DNA of 64,000 bases, from positions 2,046,001 to 2,110,000 of the forward strand of contig NZ_JAKRNM010000001.1 in the NCBI RefSeq assembly GCF_022346995.1, given 5' to 3'. Every line of letters starts with the position of its first letter. Within the stretch, counting starts at the first letter, position 1. The notes beneath the pieces are model-generated. The model saw only the letters and a program-made list of their open reading frames with translations, was not told the DNA's origin and made no database searches. The position numbers and the translations under genes were made by a program. This document shows positions 42,803 through 51,714 of this stretch, one piece after another. The DNA comes from Paenibacillus sp. ACRRY. GTDB taxonomy: Bacteria; Bacillota; Bacilli; Paenibacillales; Paenibacillaceae.

Positions 42803-43195
42803 TCAATCGTTTGCCTTATATTTGGCGAGCTTCTTATCGAGTACAGAAAACAGATTCATGATCGTTCGATAATTGGAACCCAGATCTCCAAGCGAACCAC
42901 GTGAAGCTGAATACATGTCTACTGCACTTCGAACCGGACTTACCGAAATAACAGAAACCGTAATATCCATGGTCCGCCCAAACGTCGTGCGTTTCTCCAG
43001 AATAATCTCTCCGACCGAAGGAACCTCATGAAGCACCTTATAACCCGGAATCTTTTTCAATGTCGAAGAAACTTCTTCCCAGGCTCTTTCTTTGGATAAA
43101 TTATAATATCGTGTTTTTAATTTGGGATCCTTGGCTCGATCGCTGGTTCCCTCCATACTGCGGATGATACCGACGAGCGTTCTCTTTAAGGTCAA
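42803..43195 (-). CDS. DUF1499-like protein
   Basis: A 130-residue soluble protein. The C-terminal pattern RSAVDMYSASRGSLGDLGSN and the spacing before it match the DUF1499 family, whose role is unknown. The start is TTG 43195 with GGAGG upstream (GGAGGAAGGGTC). It is read away from the RNA gene upstream. Confidence 0.8.
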   Translation of the reverse strand: MTLKRTLVGIIRSMEGTSDRAKDPKLKTRYYNLSKERAWEEVSSTLKKIPGYKVLHEVPSVGEIILEKRTTFGRTMDITVSVISVSPVRSAVDMYSASRGSLGDLGSNYRTIMNLFSVLDKKLAKYKAND

Positions 43196-43320
43196 GACCC
43201 TTCCTCCTTTGAATGTAACCGTTCCATTTATGTATTCTAGTGTAACATTGTTCAGGTAGTAACAAAAGGGCGTACCGCGCTTTTAACGCAAATACACTGG
43301 TCATAACATAAAAGTTCAAA

Positions 43321-43570
43321 TAAAAAACACCCTGAAGTTCCTGGATTAGAGGAAAGAGTCAGGGTGCTGTACTTGTAACATAGAAACCCGCCATGCCGTC
43401 CGGCTACATTGTCTTATGAACCTGCTTGGCAGGTGGGTGACCGCAAAAATGTATTTTGAAGTCCCCATGTCGTATAGACAGGGCGTTTCAGCAACATTCT
43501 GTGTAGATCTCCCGAAGACATCATCATTGGTTCAAAACAACGAATAACCGAAACGTACATCGCAGGATGT
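43321..43570 (-). ncRNA. Independently transcribed structured RNA, candidate 6S RNA (ssrS)
   Basis: A gene-free stretch with its own promoter (43605-43577) and its own terminator (43367-43323), giving a transcript of about 240 nt with no coding frame. The 3' half carries CACCCACCTGCC, GCAGGTTCATAAG and GCCGGACGGCATGG in an order that resembles the conserved 3' arm of 6S RNA (CACCTTGAACC, GGTTCA, GCGGCGGCAT in E. coli). GAAACGCCC (near 43486) could pair with GGCGGGTTTC (near 43390) as the closing stem. 6S RNA mimics an open promoter and sequesters sigma-A RNA polymerase. The promoter-terminator architecture is directly seen; the family assignment is from partial sequence recall, and the strand is set by the terminator. 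Confidence 0.55.
43323..43367 (-). terminator. Terminator of the candidate RNA gene
   Basis: CACCCTGA and TCAGGGTG pair around a partly paired interior (CTCTTTCC...GGAACT), followed on the minus strand by TTTTTTATTTG. Confidence 0.8.
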
Positions 43571-43576
43571 ACAGTT

Positions 43577-43605
43577 ATTATATCCCTAACCGCGTAAAAA
43601 GTAAA
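43577..43605 (-). promoter_or_regulatory. Promoter of the candidate RNA gene
   Basis: On the minus strand TTTACT (43605-43600), a 17-nt spacer and TATAAT (43582-43577). It lies in the gap after the YesL-like gene, so it serves only the RNA. Confidence 0.8.
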
Positions 43606-43622
43606 TGGTGACGCCTCATGTT

Positions 43623-44432
43623 TTATTTTTGCAGATTATCGTTTTTCACGTCAGAGGCATCAAGATCACCGATTTTATCTACTCCATCATCATTTTGCGC
43701 TGCTTCTTCCTCTTCCTTCTTCTGCTGCATTTTCTCCATCTGCTCCTGCATTTTCATAAAGGTTGCGTAGAAGTTAAAGAATGCAAACCAGGCAATGATA
43801 CTGATAATGAAGAAGACAAACAATACCGGATATCGGAATCCAATGTAAAACAATAGTCCGCTTCCAAGCAAAGTGGAGAACACACGAAACGGTCTGATCA
43901 GAGTTAAGAGTACTGCATTTTTAATAATAAGTCCGATTGACATATGATAGTGTACAACCATCGAAAAAAAGTTAAACAAGGAAACAAACAAAAGCAACAG
44001 CAGCACAAGCATGATGATTCCCACAAGCTGCATATTGCGGAACTGTGTCATGTATACCGTGTAATCCAGATACATGATGGCAAAAAGCAAGGTGTAAAAT
44101 ATGCCCCCGATTAAGCTTTGTTTGTAGTTCTCTTTGTAGCCTACAAAGAACGTACGGAAGATCGGCACATCCGTGTCACCCATGTTCCATTTACGAACGA
44201 CCGTAAAAAGCGCCGATGTTGCCGGAAACAGTGTAAGCGGTGCCACAATAGCTATAGCCCAGTTCATTTGCAATGATTCATTTGCGAGGTTCTGCTGCAT
44301 AACGAGCAGTTTCATAATCAAGAAAAACAAGAACGGAGACGAACAAATAGCCCACAACAGATTGGTTGCGGCCAGTCTCGTAATCCACTCTGTAAGCCGG
44401 TAGATCCCACCCATAGCTCCTTTAAATTCCAA
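43623..44432 (-). CDS. YesL/DUF624 family membrane protein
   Basis: A 269-residue protein with about six helices, of the DUF624 family often linked to sugar transport in Bacillales. The N-terminal GGIYRLTEWITRLAATNLLW is the family mark, and the C-terminal 40 residues are charged (KKEEEEAAQNDDGVDK). It stands alone here. The start is TTG 44432 behind GGAGGAG. Role unknown. Confidence 0.85.
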   Translation of the reverse strand: MEFKGAMGGIYRLTEWITRLAATNLLWAICSSPFLFFLIMKLLVMQQNLANESLQMNWAIAIVAPLTLFPATSALFTVVRKWNMGDTDVPIFRTFFVGYKENYKQSLIGGIFYTLLFAIMYLDYTVYMTQFRNMQLVGIIMLVLLLLLFVSLFNFFSMVVHYHMSIGLIIKNAVLLTLIRPFRVFSTLLGSGLLFYIGFRYPVLFVFFIISIIAWFAFFNFYATFMKMQEQMEKMQQKKEEEEAAQNDDGVDKIGDLDASDVKNDNLQK

Positions 44433-44592
44433 ACAATTCTCCTCCTCCGCAGCCTTGCGTATAACCTGAAGTCTAATATTAATATACCTTATTATTGATA
44501 GGAAAAGCCAGTACTTCCCGAAAACAGATCAGCAACCCTGCTTGTTAAGGGTTTTAAAGCATAACGGATGTATGAAATCTGAGACATAAAAA

Positions 44593-44619
44593 AAATGGAG
44601 CAGTTGCCTGCCCCATTTC
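44593..44619 (-). terminator. Terminator of cshA
   Basis: AAATGGGGCAG and CTGCTCCATTT pair around a short loop and run into a minus-strand T tract (TTTTTTTTATG). Confidence 0.8.
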
Positions 44620-44637
44620 TTAAATCAGTCTTGCATA

Positions 44638-46212
44638 TTATTCAAAAGAAGAATCTTTCGCAGGACGACGTCCTTCGTTGTTGCTTGGACGTGGTTTGCG
44701 GTCACGGTTGTAACCACCTTCTCTGCTTCCACCGCCACTGCTGTTGCGATCGCGATTGTATCCTCCACGTCCGCCACCACTGCTGTTGCGGTCACGGTTG
44801 TAGCCACCGCCACCACCGCTACGGTTGCCACTGTAGCCGGATGGCTTACGTCCGCCAGAGCGAACATCCGGTTTACGACGTTTCGCACGGATCGGATCTT
44901 CAGGAGTCAGATCAACTTGAGCGTCTTTTTTGTCGCCTGTCAGGAGCTTCAGGGAAGCTGACAACAGTTGAACAGAATCGTATTGCTCAAGCAATTGGAT
45001 AGCGATACCTTTGTATTCGTTCAGTTCGCCAGTTTGTACGATTTCGAGCAAACGCTCAGCTGTCAAACGTTGTTTCCCTTCTACTGCTTCAGCCAATGTT
45101 GGCAGAGGCTTACGAGGGATACGGTGACGCGTTACACGCTCAATAAAGTGCAGGTGATCGATCTCACGCGGAGTAACGAAAGACCATGCAGCACCCTCTT
45201 TACCAGCACGACCTGTACGGCCGATACGGTGAACGTAGCTTTCCGGATCTTGTGGAAGGTCAAAGTTCACAACGTGTGTTACGCCGGATACGTCGAGACC
45301 ACGTGCAGCTACGTCTGTTGCTACGAGTACATCAATGCTTCCATCACGGAATTTGCGCATTACCGTATCACGTTGGTTCTGGGACAAGTCACCATGGAGA
45401 CCGTCTGCAGAATATCCACGTTTTTGCAGTGCTTCAGCCAATTCGTCAACACGACGCTTCGTACGACCGAATACGATTGCGAGCTCTGGAGATTCCATAT
45501 CAAGCAAACGGCTAAGTGCTTCGAATTTTTGACGTTCTGGCACTTCAATGTACGCTTGGTCAATCAAAGGTGCGCTAACTTGTTTCGGGATAACGGACAC
45601 GTGCTCTGGGTTGTTCAAGAATTGCTGAGCCAATTTTTGAATGTTAGGAGGCATTGTTGCTGAGAAGAGCATCGTTTGACGGTCAGCTGGGACTTGTTTC
45701 AGGATGGATTGGATATCCTCCATGAAGCCCATGTCGAGCATTTCATCTGCTTCATCCAATACAACTGTTTGTACATCTTCAAGTTTAATCGTTTTGCGGT
45801 TGATGTGATCCAGGAGACGTCCAGGTGTACCGATGATAATCTGTGGTTTTCTTTTCAGTGCACGGATTTGACGAACAATATCTTGTCCTCCGTAAATTGG
45901 CAGGGAGCGCAAACCTTTGAAGCGGGTAAGTTTTTCGATCTCTTCGGCAACTTGGATCGCAAGTTCACGTGTAGGTGCCATGATGAGGGCGCGGATTTTT
46001 TCGTCACTTTTTGAAATTTTGCTGATTAGCGGAATACCGAAAGCTGCTGTTTTACCGGTACCTGTTTGAGCTTGGCCGATCAAATCCTTGCCTTCAAGCG
46101 CAATGGGAATCGATTTGGATTGAATCGGCGTTGCCTCTTCGAACCCAAGTTCGGTGATCGCTTGCAGCACCAGTGGTTCAAGATTGAAATCTACGAAATT
46201 TAAATTTGTCAA
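44638..46212 (-). CDS. cshA: DEAD-box RNA helicase CshA
   Basis: A 524-residue helicase with all motifs in order: Q motif [13 protein letters not shown], motif [11 protein letters not shown], Ia PTRELA, Ib [48 protein letters not shown] and [12 protein letters not shown]. The C-terminal 80 residues are Gly/Arg/Asn-rich with three [16 protein letters not shown] repeats, an RNA-binding tail. CshA works in ribosome assembly and the RNA degradosome, mainly in the cold. The start is TTG 46212, 11 nt after AAGGAG; ATT just upstream would be better spaced. Confidence 0.95.
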   Translation of the reverse strand: MTNLNFVDFNLEPLVLQAITELGFEEATPIQSKSIPIALEGKDLIGQAQTGTGKTAAFGIPLISKISKSDEKIRALIMAPTRELAIQVAEEIEKLTRFKGLRSLPIYGGQDIVRQIRALKRKPQIIIGTPGRLLDHINRKTIKLEDVQTVVLDEADEMLDMGFMEDIQSILKQVPADRQTMLFSATMPPNIQKLAQQFLNNPEHVSVIPKQVSAPLIDQAYIEVPERQKFEALSRLLDMESPELAIVFGRTKRRVDELAEALQKRGYSADGLHGDLSQNQRDTVMRKFRDGSIDVLVATDVAARGLDVSGVTHVVNFDLPQDPESYVHRIGRTGRAGKEGAAWSFVTPREIDHLHFIERVTRHRIPRKPLPTLAEAVEGKQRLTAERLLEIVQTGELNEYKGIAIQLLEQYDSVQLLSASLKLLTGDKKDAQVDLTPEDPIRAKRRKPDVRSGGRKPSGYSGNRSGGGGGYNRDRNSSGGGRGGYNRDRNSSGGGSREGGYNRDRKPRPSNNEGRRPAKDSSFE

Positions 46213-46514
46213 AATTATTCATACTCCTTCTATAGGGTGGACATGGTGGACAATCCACTTTGTTGTCTGTATTCTTAAGTAGCGTTAATATTTATAGGGT
46301 ATCCCATATGGGCAAATTATTTTCATTATCAACATAATTCGTGAATGGGTCCCCAACATAAGACTAAAACTACATACATGTGTTTGAAACATTTCAAATT
46401 TTATCGTTCGATTTGGAAAAAGTTCCCTACTCAAGAATATCCACAAATCATTATATCACAAAACAATTCAAGATTACCAGCAATCTGGTTTTAAATATAA
46501 ATGAGGTGATTAAA
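46213..46514. other. Divergent intergenic region between cshA and the yitT-type gene
   Basis: The cshA leader contains two close TGTCCACC copies (46236-46256) and a CCCATATGGG palindrome near 46305-46315 next to a TATAAA. On the plus side I see only the ribosome site GAGGTG before TTG 46515. No known RNA element was recognised. Confidence 0.45.
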
Positions 46515-47336
46515 TTGCCCAAAATAATATGGCACTCTTTAGTGATCATATTGGGTGCCGCAGCTATTGCCTGTGGCTTCAACTGGTTTTTGGTCCCCCA
46601 TCAGCTGCTAAGCGGCGGGGTATCGGGTATTTCCATGCTTCTTGGTTATTTTACAAGCTTGAATCTTAGTATAATGTACTTTGTTCTTAACATTCCCCTG
46701 CTAGTCGCAGGTTGGTTTATTCTTGGACGACGATTTATTATATTAAGCATCGTGTCGGTAGCAGCCACATCTTGGTTTATTGGATTGCTGCCTGTTTTTG
46801 TCGTGGCAACAGACCCCTTACTCAGCTGTGTATTCGGCGGCGTGCTTGTAGGTCTTGGTACAGGCATCTCCTTCCGTGTAGGCGGTTCTACAGGAGGACT
46901 CGACATTGTAGGTTCCATCTTCACCCGTTATCGTGATTTCCCCATCGGTACGGTTATGGCTGGTATGAACGGGGCTATTATTATGCTCGCTGGTTATCTG
47001 AACAATGACTGGAATATCGCCCTCGCCTCCATGGTTTCGATTTATATCACTGGGAAGGTGCTGGATCTGATCCACATCAGTCATGTTAAGGTGACATTGT
47101 ACATTATTACGAACGAGACGGAAGCCATGTTGAAAAAATTGCTGGTTCGTCCCCGTGGTGTCACCAAGATCAAAACTCAGGGAGCATACACCGACATTGA
47201 AAAGGACATGTTAATGACAGTGACTACTCGATATGAGTTGGTTGAGATTAAACGCATCATCAAGGAAACCGACCCAAATGCGTTCGTCAATATCGTTGAA
47301 ACAGTCGGTGTCATGGGTTCTTTCCGCCGAAGCTGA
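46515..47336 (+). CDS. YitT family membrane protein
   Basis: A 273-residue protein with five or six N-terminal helices (GAAAIACGFNWFLVPHQLLS, GGVSGISMLLGYF, GGSTGGLDIVG) and a C-terminal cytosolic DUF2179 domain from about residue 195 (TKIKTQGAYTDIEKDMLMTV). Function is unknown. I chose TTG 46515 because GAGGTG lies 6 nt upstream; the open frame extends to 46380 without a ribosome site. Confidence 0.92.
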   Translation: MPKIIWHSLVIILGAAAIACGFNWFLVPHQLLSGGVSGISMLLGYFTSLNLSIMYFVLNIPLLVAGWFILGRRFIILSIVSVAATSWFIGLLPVFVVATDPLLSCVFGGVLVGLGTGISFRVGGSTGGLDIVGSIFTRYRDFPIGTVMAGMNGAIIMLAGYLNNDWNIALASMVSIYITGKVLDLIHISHVKVTLYIITNETEAMLKKLLVRPRGVTKIKTQGAYTDIEKDMLMTVTTRYELVEIKRIIKETDPNAFVNIVETVGVMGSFRRS

Positions 47337-47504
47337 GGCACATGTACGGTTAACAATTTATATAATTGTGGTATAATAATTGTGCACGGCTCCTAAATAT
47401 GATGTATAGCAGGATCTGCCCTTCACTTTCACAGGCCATATGCTTTTCCGATTCGCGCCGAATGACTTACCATTTTGGAATTCGAGTAGGAAAGGGTGAT
47501 TATT

Positions 47505-47699
47505 GTGGATATGGAAACGGTAAAACTGTTTGAAATCGTCAACAGATGGTGCCCGGAAATGCTCCCTTTCTTGAAACCGAATGAGCTCGATTCACTTATT
47601 GTTCTCCGGGATGGGCTGGGCATTCTGGAGCAGGGAGACGCAATGGAAATCATTCAGTACAGTATTTGTGAACATCAGAACGACATCTATATTCAATAA
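47505..47699 (+). CDS. Small acidic protein of unknown function (64 aa)
   Basis: GTG 47505 follows AGGGTG at 6 nt. The product (DMETVKLFEIVNRWCPEMLP) appears soluble and helical. I do not recognise it. It has its own terminator, and a TATAAT-like element lies about 130 nt upstream. Confidence 0.7.
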   Translation: MDMETVKLFEIVNRWCPEMLPFLKPNELDSLIVLRDGLGILEQGDAMEIIQYSICEHQNDIYIQ

Positions 47700-47719
47700 T
47701 CTTTTTTTGATTGATCATG

Positions 47720-47766
47720 CCGCTTCTCGTGAGGTTATCCTCACAGGAAGCGGTTTTCATTTTTTT
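47720..47766 (+). terminator. Terminator of the 64-residue gene
   Basis: CCGCTTC/GAAGCGG with an inner GTGAGG/CCTCAC stem, followed by TTTTCATTTTTTT. Confidence 0.9.
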
Positions 47767-47861
47767 CCGGAATGTTTCATCACTTGATTAATATGGTTAA
47801 AAGCCCAGAGGCTTTGTTATATAATCAATCATGGAATGTACATAAAGGGAGTGGGAATAAA

Positions 47862-49043
47862 ATGAATACGTTTTGGGCTTTACTGGCCATGGCCTTGGGA
47901 AGCTTCAGTGGTGCACCGGCAACAGCAGATCAGGGTAACCAGCAGCTTCAATCGTTAACCAATAGTTTTAACACCGCGATTATTCAATCACAAAAGGATC
48001 AAGTCGTCATTGATGCGGATAATCCGCCTGCCAAAATTGACCCTCAGCCTGATGCTCCTATTGTCAAAGGAATTTATGTTACGGCTTACAGTGCCGGCGG
48101 AGCCCGAATGAAGGAACTGCTCGATCTGATTGATAACACAGAGCTTAACTCCATGGTCATTGATATCAAGGACGACCTCGGATACATAACCTACCCCACA
48201 GAGAATCAATCGCTACAGAAAATGGGCAAATCCCAACCTTTTATCCGGGACATTGACGCCTTGATGAAACGACTGCAAAAACATGAGGTCTACCCGATTG
48301 CACGGGTCGTCGTATTCAAAGATACGATTCTTGCCAAAAAAAATCCGGAGCTTTCCTTCCGAAACAAGGATGGATCCGTATGGGCCAATGGCAAAGGCGA
48401 CAGTTTCGTTAACCCGTACAGCAAGGAAGTCTGGGACTATAATATTGAAATCGCCAAGGAAGCCGCCAAGCTTGGATTCAAGGAAATCCAATTTGACTAT
48501 GTGCGTTTCCCTGAAGGTTTCGAGAACCGTGCCGATATACTGAAATACACCAAAACCGACAAGTCGCGGGTCGATGTTGTTGCAGAATTTGTTCAATACG
48601 CCCGCAAGGAGCTTGCGCCTCTGGGTGTCCGGGTTTCCGTTGATATCTTTGGCTATGCGGCCTCTGTACCCGCAGCAGAAGGAATCGGCCAGGACTTTGT
48701 GAAAATCTCCGAAAATGTGGACGTGATCTCACCGATGGTCTATCCAAGTCACTATTCCACCGGATGGTATGGCGTAAAGGATCCTGACAAGGACCCTTAC
48801 ACAACGATCAAAGGCTCTATGGAAGATACGCATAAGAAACTCGACCCAACTGAAGATCTCAAGCCGGTAATCCGGCCTTGGATTCAGGACTTTACGGCCA
48901 GCTGGCTCGGCAGTGGACACTACATCAAATATGGCAAAAAACAAGTTGAAGACCAGATTCGTGCAATGAAAGACATGGATGTGGATGAGTATCTGCTCTG
49001 GAATGCGTCCAACCGTTATACCTCAGGTGTAAACTATAAGTAA
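47862..49043 (+). CDS. Secreted putative glycoside hydrolase (DUF4015 family)
   Basis: A 393-residue protein with a short signal peptide (MNTFWALLAMALGSFSG) and a TIM-barrel domain of the DUF4015 group: GIYVTAYSAGGARMKELLD, MVIDIKDDLGYITYPT, RVVVFKDTILAKKNPEL, EIQFDYVRFPEG and ISPMVYPSHYSTGWYG. The acidic residues in IDIKDD and QFDYVRFPEG are good catalytic candidates. Proteins of this type are thought to act on surface polysaccharide, but the substrate is unknown. ATG 47862 follows GGGAGTGGGAATAAA. Confidence 0.88.
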   Translation: MNTFWALLAMALGSFSGAPATADQGNQQLQSLTNSFNTAIIQSQKDQVVIDADNPPAKIDPQPDAPIVKGIYVTAYSAGGARMKELLDLIDNTELNSMVIDIKDDLGYITYPTENQSLQKMGKSQPFIRDIDALMKRLQKHEVYPIARVVVFKDTILAKKNPELSFRNKDGSVWANGKGDSFVNPYSKEVWDYNIEIAKEAAKLGFKEIQFDYVRFPEGFENRADILKYTKTDKSRVDVVAEFVQYARKELAPLGVRVSVDIFGYAASVPAAEGIGQDFVKISENVDVISPMVYPSHYSTGWYGVKDPDKDPYTTIKGSMEDTHKKLDPTEDLKPVIRPWIQDFTASWLGSGHYIKYGKKQVEDQIRAMKDMDVDEYLLWNASNRYTSGVNYK

Positions 49044-49082
49044 ATCACTAAGCACTCTTCCTTATCTATCATCCTCCCCGTT

Positions 49083-49107
49083 CCGCTCACGCGGAGCGGG
49101 TTTTTTT
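49083..49107 (+). terminator. Terminator of the DUF4015 gene
   Basis: CCGCTC and GAGCGG pair and run into GTTTTTTTATTG. Confidence 0.85.
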
Positions 49108-49225
49108 ATTGTTTTGCCACGTAATTCCGGCCTTTCCCTGTTCAAATTCAGCAAAATCCACTACAATGAATAGCTGTCGATAAGACAGTTTGATGATCAC
49201 TCTTATGAATAGCGAGGCACTCCAA

Positions 49226-50596
49226 GTGAACATGACAACCACCCGTTTTTCGCAAAAAGTAAAACAATTCCTGATCATATTCCTACCGATATTCACAACA
49301 CAAATTGCCCTGTCTGCCATGTCCTTCTTCGATACCAATATGTCAGGCAAGTTTTCCCCAGCGGATCTGGCTGGTGTAGCTATTGGCACAAGTCTGTGGA
49401 TGCCGGTACAAACCGGGCTTAGCGGAATTCTTATCGGAATCACCCCTGTGGTATCCCACCTGCTGGGTTCCAAGCGCAATGATCAGATCGGCCACAGCGT
49501 GATCCAGGCACTTTATCTGGGCATTGCGGTAAGCCTAGCCGTTCTAGCCATCGGAGCCGTGGTTCTTACCCCCATTCTGAATGGGATGCCCCTGGAGCCG
49601 CGGGTTGCCCGGGTTGCACTTTATTTCTTAAGCGCACTGGCTTTTGGCATCATTCCGCTGTTCGGGTACACCGTGCTGCGCAGTTTCATGGATGCACTCG
49701 GACAGACACGGATAACCATGTTAATCACGTTAGTGTCGCTTCCTGTTAATATTTTGCTGAATTATCTACTCATCTTCGGACGTTGGGGCTTTCCCCAGCT
49801 GGGAGGTGTTGGTGCTGGCGTCGCTACCGCGTGTACATACTGGATCATTTTTTTGATCAGCATCTTCTTCGTTCACCGGATTGAACCCTTCGCCCAGTAT
49901 GGCGTGTTCCGCCATCTATCCGGCATATCACTGGGTAAATGGAAGGAATTGCTCAAAATCGGGGTACCCATCGGGTTCGCTACTTTTTTTGAAACTTCCA
50001 TCTTTGCAGCCGTGACATTAATGATGAGTCGATTTGATACCATCACAATTGCTGCGCATCAGGCTGCTCTTAATTTCGCCTCTACGCTGTACATGCTGCC
50101 AGTGAGCATATGTATGGCCCTCACCATTCTGGTCGGTTATGAGGCAGGTGCTGGACGTTTGAGAGACGCCAAACAGTACAGCTTGCTTGGCATTGGCGGA
50201 GCCATCGTACTCTCGCTGCTCACTGCAGTCGTATTGCTCGTATTCGGGGAACAAATTGCAGGACTATATTCAAACGAGCAAGAGGTTATTGCGTTGACTC
50301 AGCATTTCCTTATATACGCCATCTTCTTTCAAATCTCGGATGCCATTGCGACACCGACACAGGGTGCTCTTCGGGGTTACAAAGATGTTAATCCTGCATT
50401 GATCATTACGTTTGTGGCTTATTGGATCATAGGTCTTCCAGTGGGGTACATTACAGCTACGTATACAGCGCTCGGCGCTTTTGGATATTGGATCGGCTTG
50501 ATTGCCGGCCTCGCGGTCGGTGCTACGGCACTTCTCTGGAGGCTATTCCTGGTTCAGCGAAAAGCGGCCGTCCGTATGATTGATCAATCCCGATAA
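49226..50596 (+). CDS. MATE family efflux transporter
   Basis: A 456-residue protein with twelve helices in two halves. [20 protein letters not shown] is the usual MATE segment at helix 2, and the second half repeats the pattern ([20 protein letters not shown]). It should export cationic drugs or metabolites in exchange for sodium or protons. GTG 49226 follows GAGG at 8 nt and is preferred over the upstream ATG codons. Confidence 0.92.
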   Translation: MNMTTTRFSQKVKQFLIIFLPIFTTQIALSAMSFFDTNMSGKFSPADLAGVAIGTSLWMPVQTGLSGILIGITPVVSHLLGSKRNDQIGHSVIQALYLGIAVSLAVLAIGAVVLTPILNGMPLEPRVARVALYFLSALAFGIIPLFGYTVLRSFMDALGQTRITMLITLVSLPVNILLNYLLIFGRWGFPQLGGVGAGVATACTYWIIFLISIFFVHRIEPFAQYGVFRHLSGISLGKWKELLKIGVPIGFATFFETSIFAAVTLMMSRFDTITIAAHQAALNFASTLYMLPVSICMALTILVGYEAGAGRLRDAKQYSLLGIGGAIVLSLLTAVVLLVFGEQIAGLYSNEQEVIALTQHFLIYAIFFQISDAIATPTQGALRGYKDVNPALIITFVAYWIIGLPVGYITATYTALGAFGYWIGLIAGLAVGATALLWRLFLVQRKAAVRMIDQSR

Positions 50597-50640
50597 ACCG
50601 ATCGATATAACGTAATCAGACCAAATTGTTGATTCAAATA

Positions 50641-50679
50641 AAAAGAGCACAGCCCGTATAGACGGCGCTGTGCTCTTTT
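50641..50679. terminator. Bidirectional terminator between the MATE gene and pfkA
   Basis: A 13-bp stem (AAAAGAGCACAGC / GCTGTGCTCTTTT) with T-rich flanks on both sides. Confidence 0.9.
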
Positions 50680-50688
50680 GCTTGTTGT

Positions 50689-51660
50689 TTATTGAGATAA
50701 ACGTTGTGCAAGCTCGTATGTGTTCATATCGAAATCCTTTTTGGTGTTAACGACTTTATCGATGTCTGTCAGAACAAGCTCACCTTTGATAATGCCACAA
50801 CCCTTGTCAGTCTCTCCTGCAATCAGGCTACGCACAGCAAAGTCTCCCAGACGGCTGGCAAGGTTACGGTCAAACGGAGTCGGCGTACCGCCACGTTGAA
50901 TGTGACCCAGTACGGTTACACGTGGCTCATATGTTGGGCAGCGTTCCATCAGTTCTTTGGCCACATCTTCACCCTTGCCAACACCTTCGGCAACGATAAT
51001 GATACTGTGGCGTTTGCCATGTGCGAAGTTGGCTTTCATCCGGTCTGCCACTTCATCCATGTCAAATGGAACTTCCGGCACCAGAATCGTTTCAGCACCC
51101 GAAGCCAATCCGGCATGAAGCGCAATATCACCACAGTGGCGGCCCATAACTTCAACGATGGAAGAACGTTCGTGGGAAGACATGGTATCACGCAGTTTGT
51201 TGACTGCATCTACCACAACGCTTACTGCTGTATCGAACCCGATCGTGTAATCCGTAAACGAGATATCGTTGTCGATGGTTCCCGGCAGACCCATTGTATT
51301 GATGCCGAGTTTACTCAGTTTGTTGGCACCATTGTAAGAGCCGTCCCCACCGATTACAACCAGACCATCAATGCCGCGTGCACGCAGAATGTCCGCTCCC
51401 TTTTCCTGACCTTCGGCAGTATAGAACTCCTTACAACGGGCGGATTGCAGAACCGTTCCCCCGCGCTGAATGATGTCACCTACACTACGCAGATCCATTG
51501 GGAATATATCGTTGTTCAACAGACCTTGGTACCCACGTTGAACACCGTATACTTCGAGCCCGTGGAATAGTCCGCTGCGAACCACTGCACGAACAGCCGC
51601 GTTCATTCCTTGTGAGTCACCACCGCTCGTTAAAACTGCGATTTTTTTTACTGCTGTCAT
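50689..51660 (-). CDS. pfkA: ATP-dependent 6-phosphofructokinase
   Basis: A 323-residue glycolytic enzyme converting fructose 6-phosphate to fructose 1,6-bisphosphate. VIGGDGSYNGANKL binds ATP-magnesium, PGTIDNDISFTDYTIGFDTA holds the catalytic Asp, and VMGRHCGDIAL and HIQRGGTPTPFDRNLASRLG bind sugar phosphate and effector. The nucleotide loop reads TSGGDSQGMNAAVR, with Gln where most bacterial enzymes have Pro. ATG 51660 follows GAGGAGGAAGAAACATC. It begins 54 nt after ytpB on the same strand. No pyruvate kinase gene follows, unlike in Bacillus. Confidence 0.96.
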   Translation of the reverse strand: MTAVKKIAVLTSGGDSQGMNAAVRAVVRSGLFHGLEVYGVQRGYQGLLNNDIFPMDLRSVGDIIQRGGTVLQSARCKEFYTAEGQEKGADILRARGIDGLVVIGGDGSYNGANKLSKLGINTMGLPGTIDNDISFTDYTIGFDTAVSVVVDAVNKLRDTMSSHERSSIVEVMGRHCGDIALHAGLASGAETILVPEVPFDMDEVADRMKANFAHGKRHSIIIVAEGVGKGEDVAKELMERCPTYEPRVTVLGHIQRGGTPTPFDRNLASRLGDFAVRSLIAGETDKGCGIIKGELVLTDIDKVVNTKKDFDMNTYELAQRLSQ

Positions 51661-51714
51661 GATGTTTCTTCCTCCTCTAGTTTCACTTCAGGCTTCCGCA
51701 ACAATGCGCCTGAC

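Noticed and set aside
43400-43460. T-box riboswitch on the plus strand (GGGTGACCGC resembles part of the T-box)
   Set aside because: The full GGGTGGNACCGCG is absent, no amino-acid gene follows on that strand, and promoter and terminator both point the other way.
50704-51570. 288-codon plus-strand frame opposite pfkA
   Set aside because: It is the antisense shadow of a clearly conserved enzyme and has no ribosome site or family resemblance. The same holds for long antisense frames over the binding-protein gene (2296-2898) and cshA (44968-45663).
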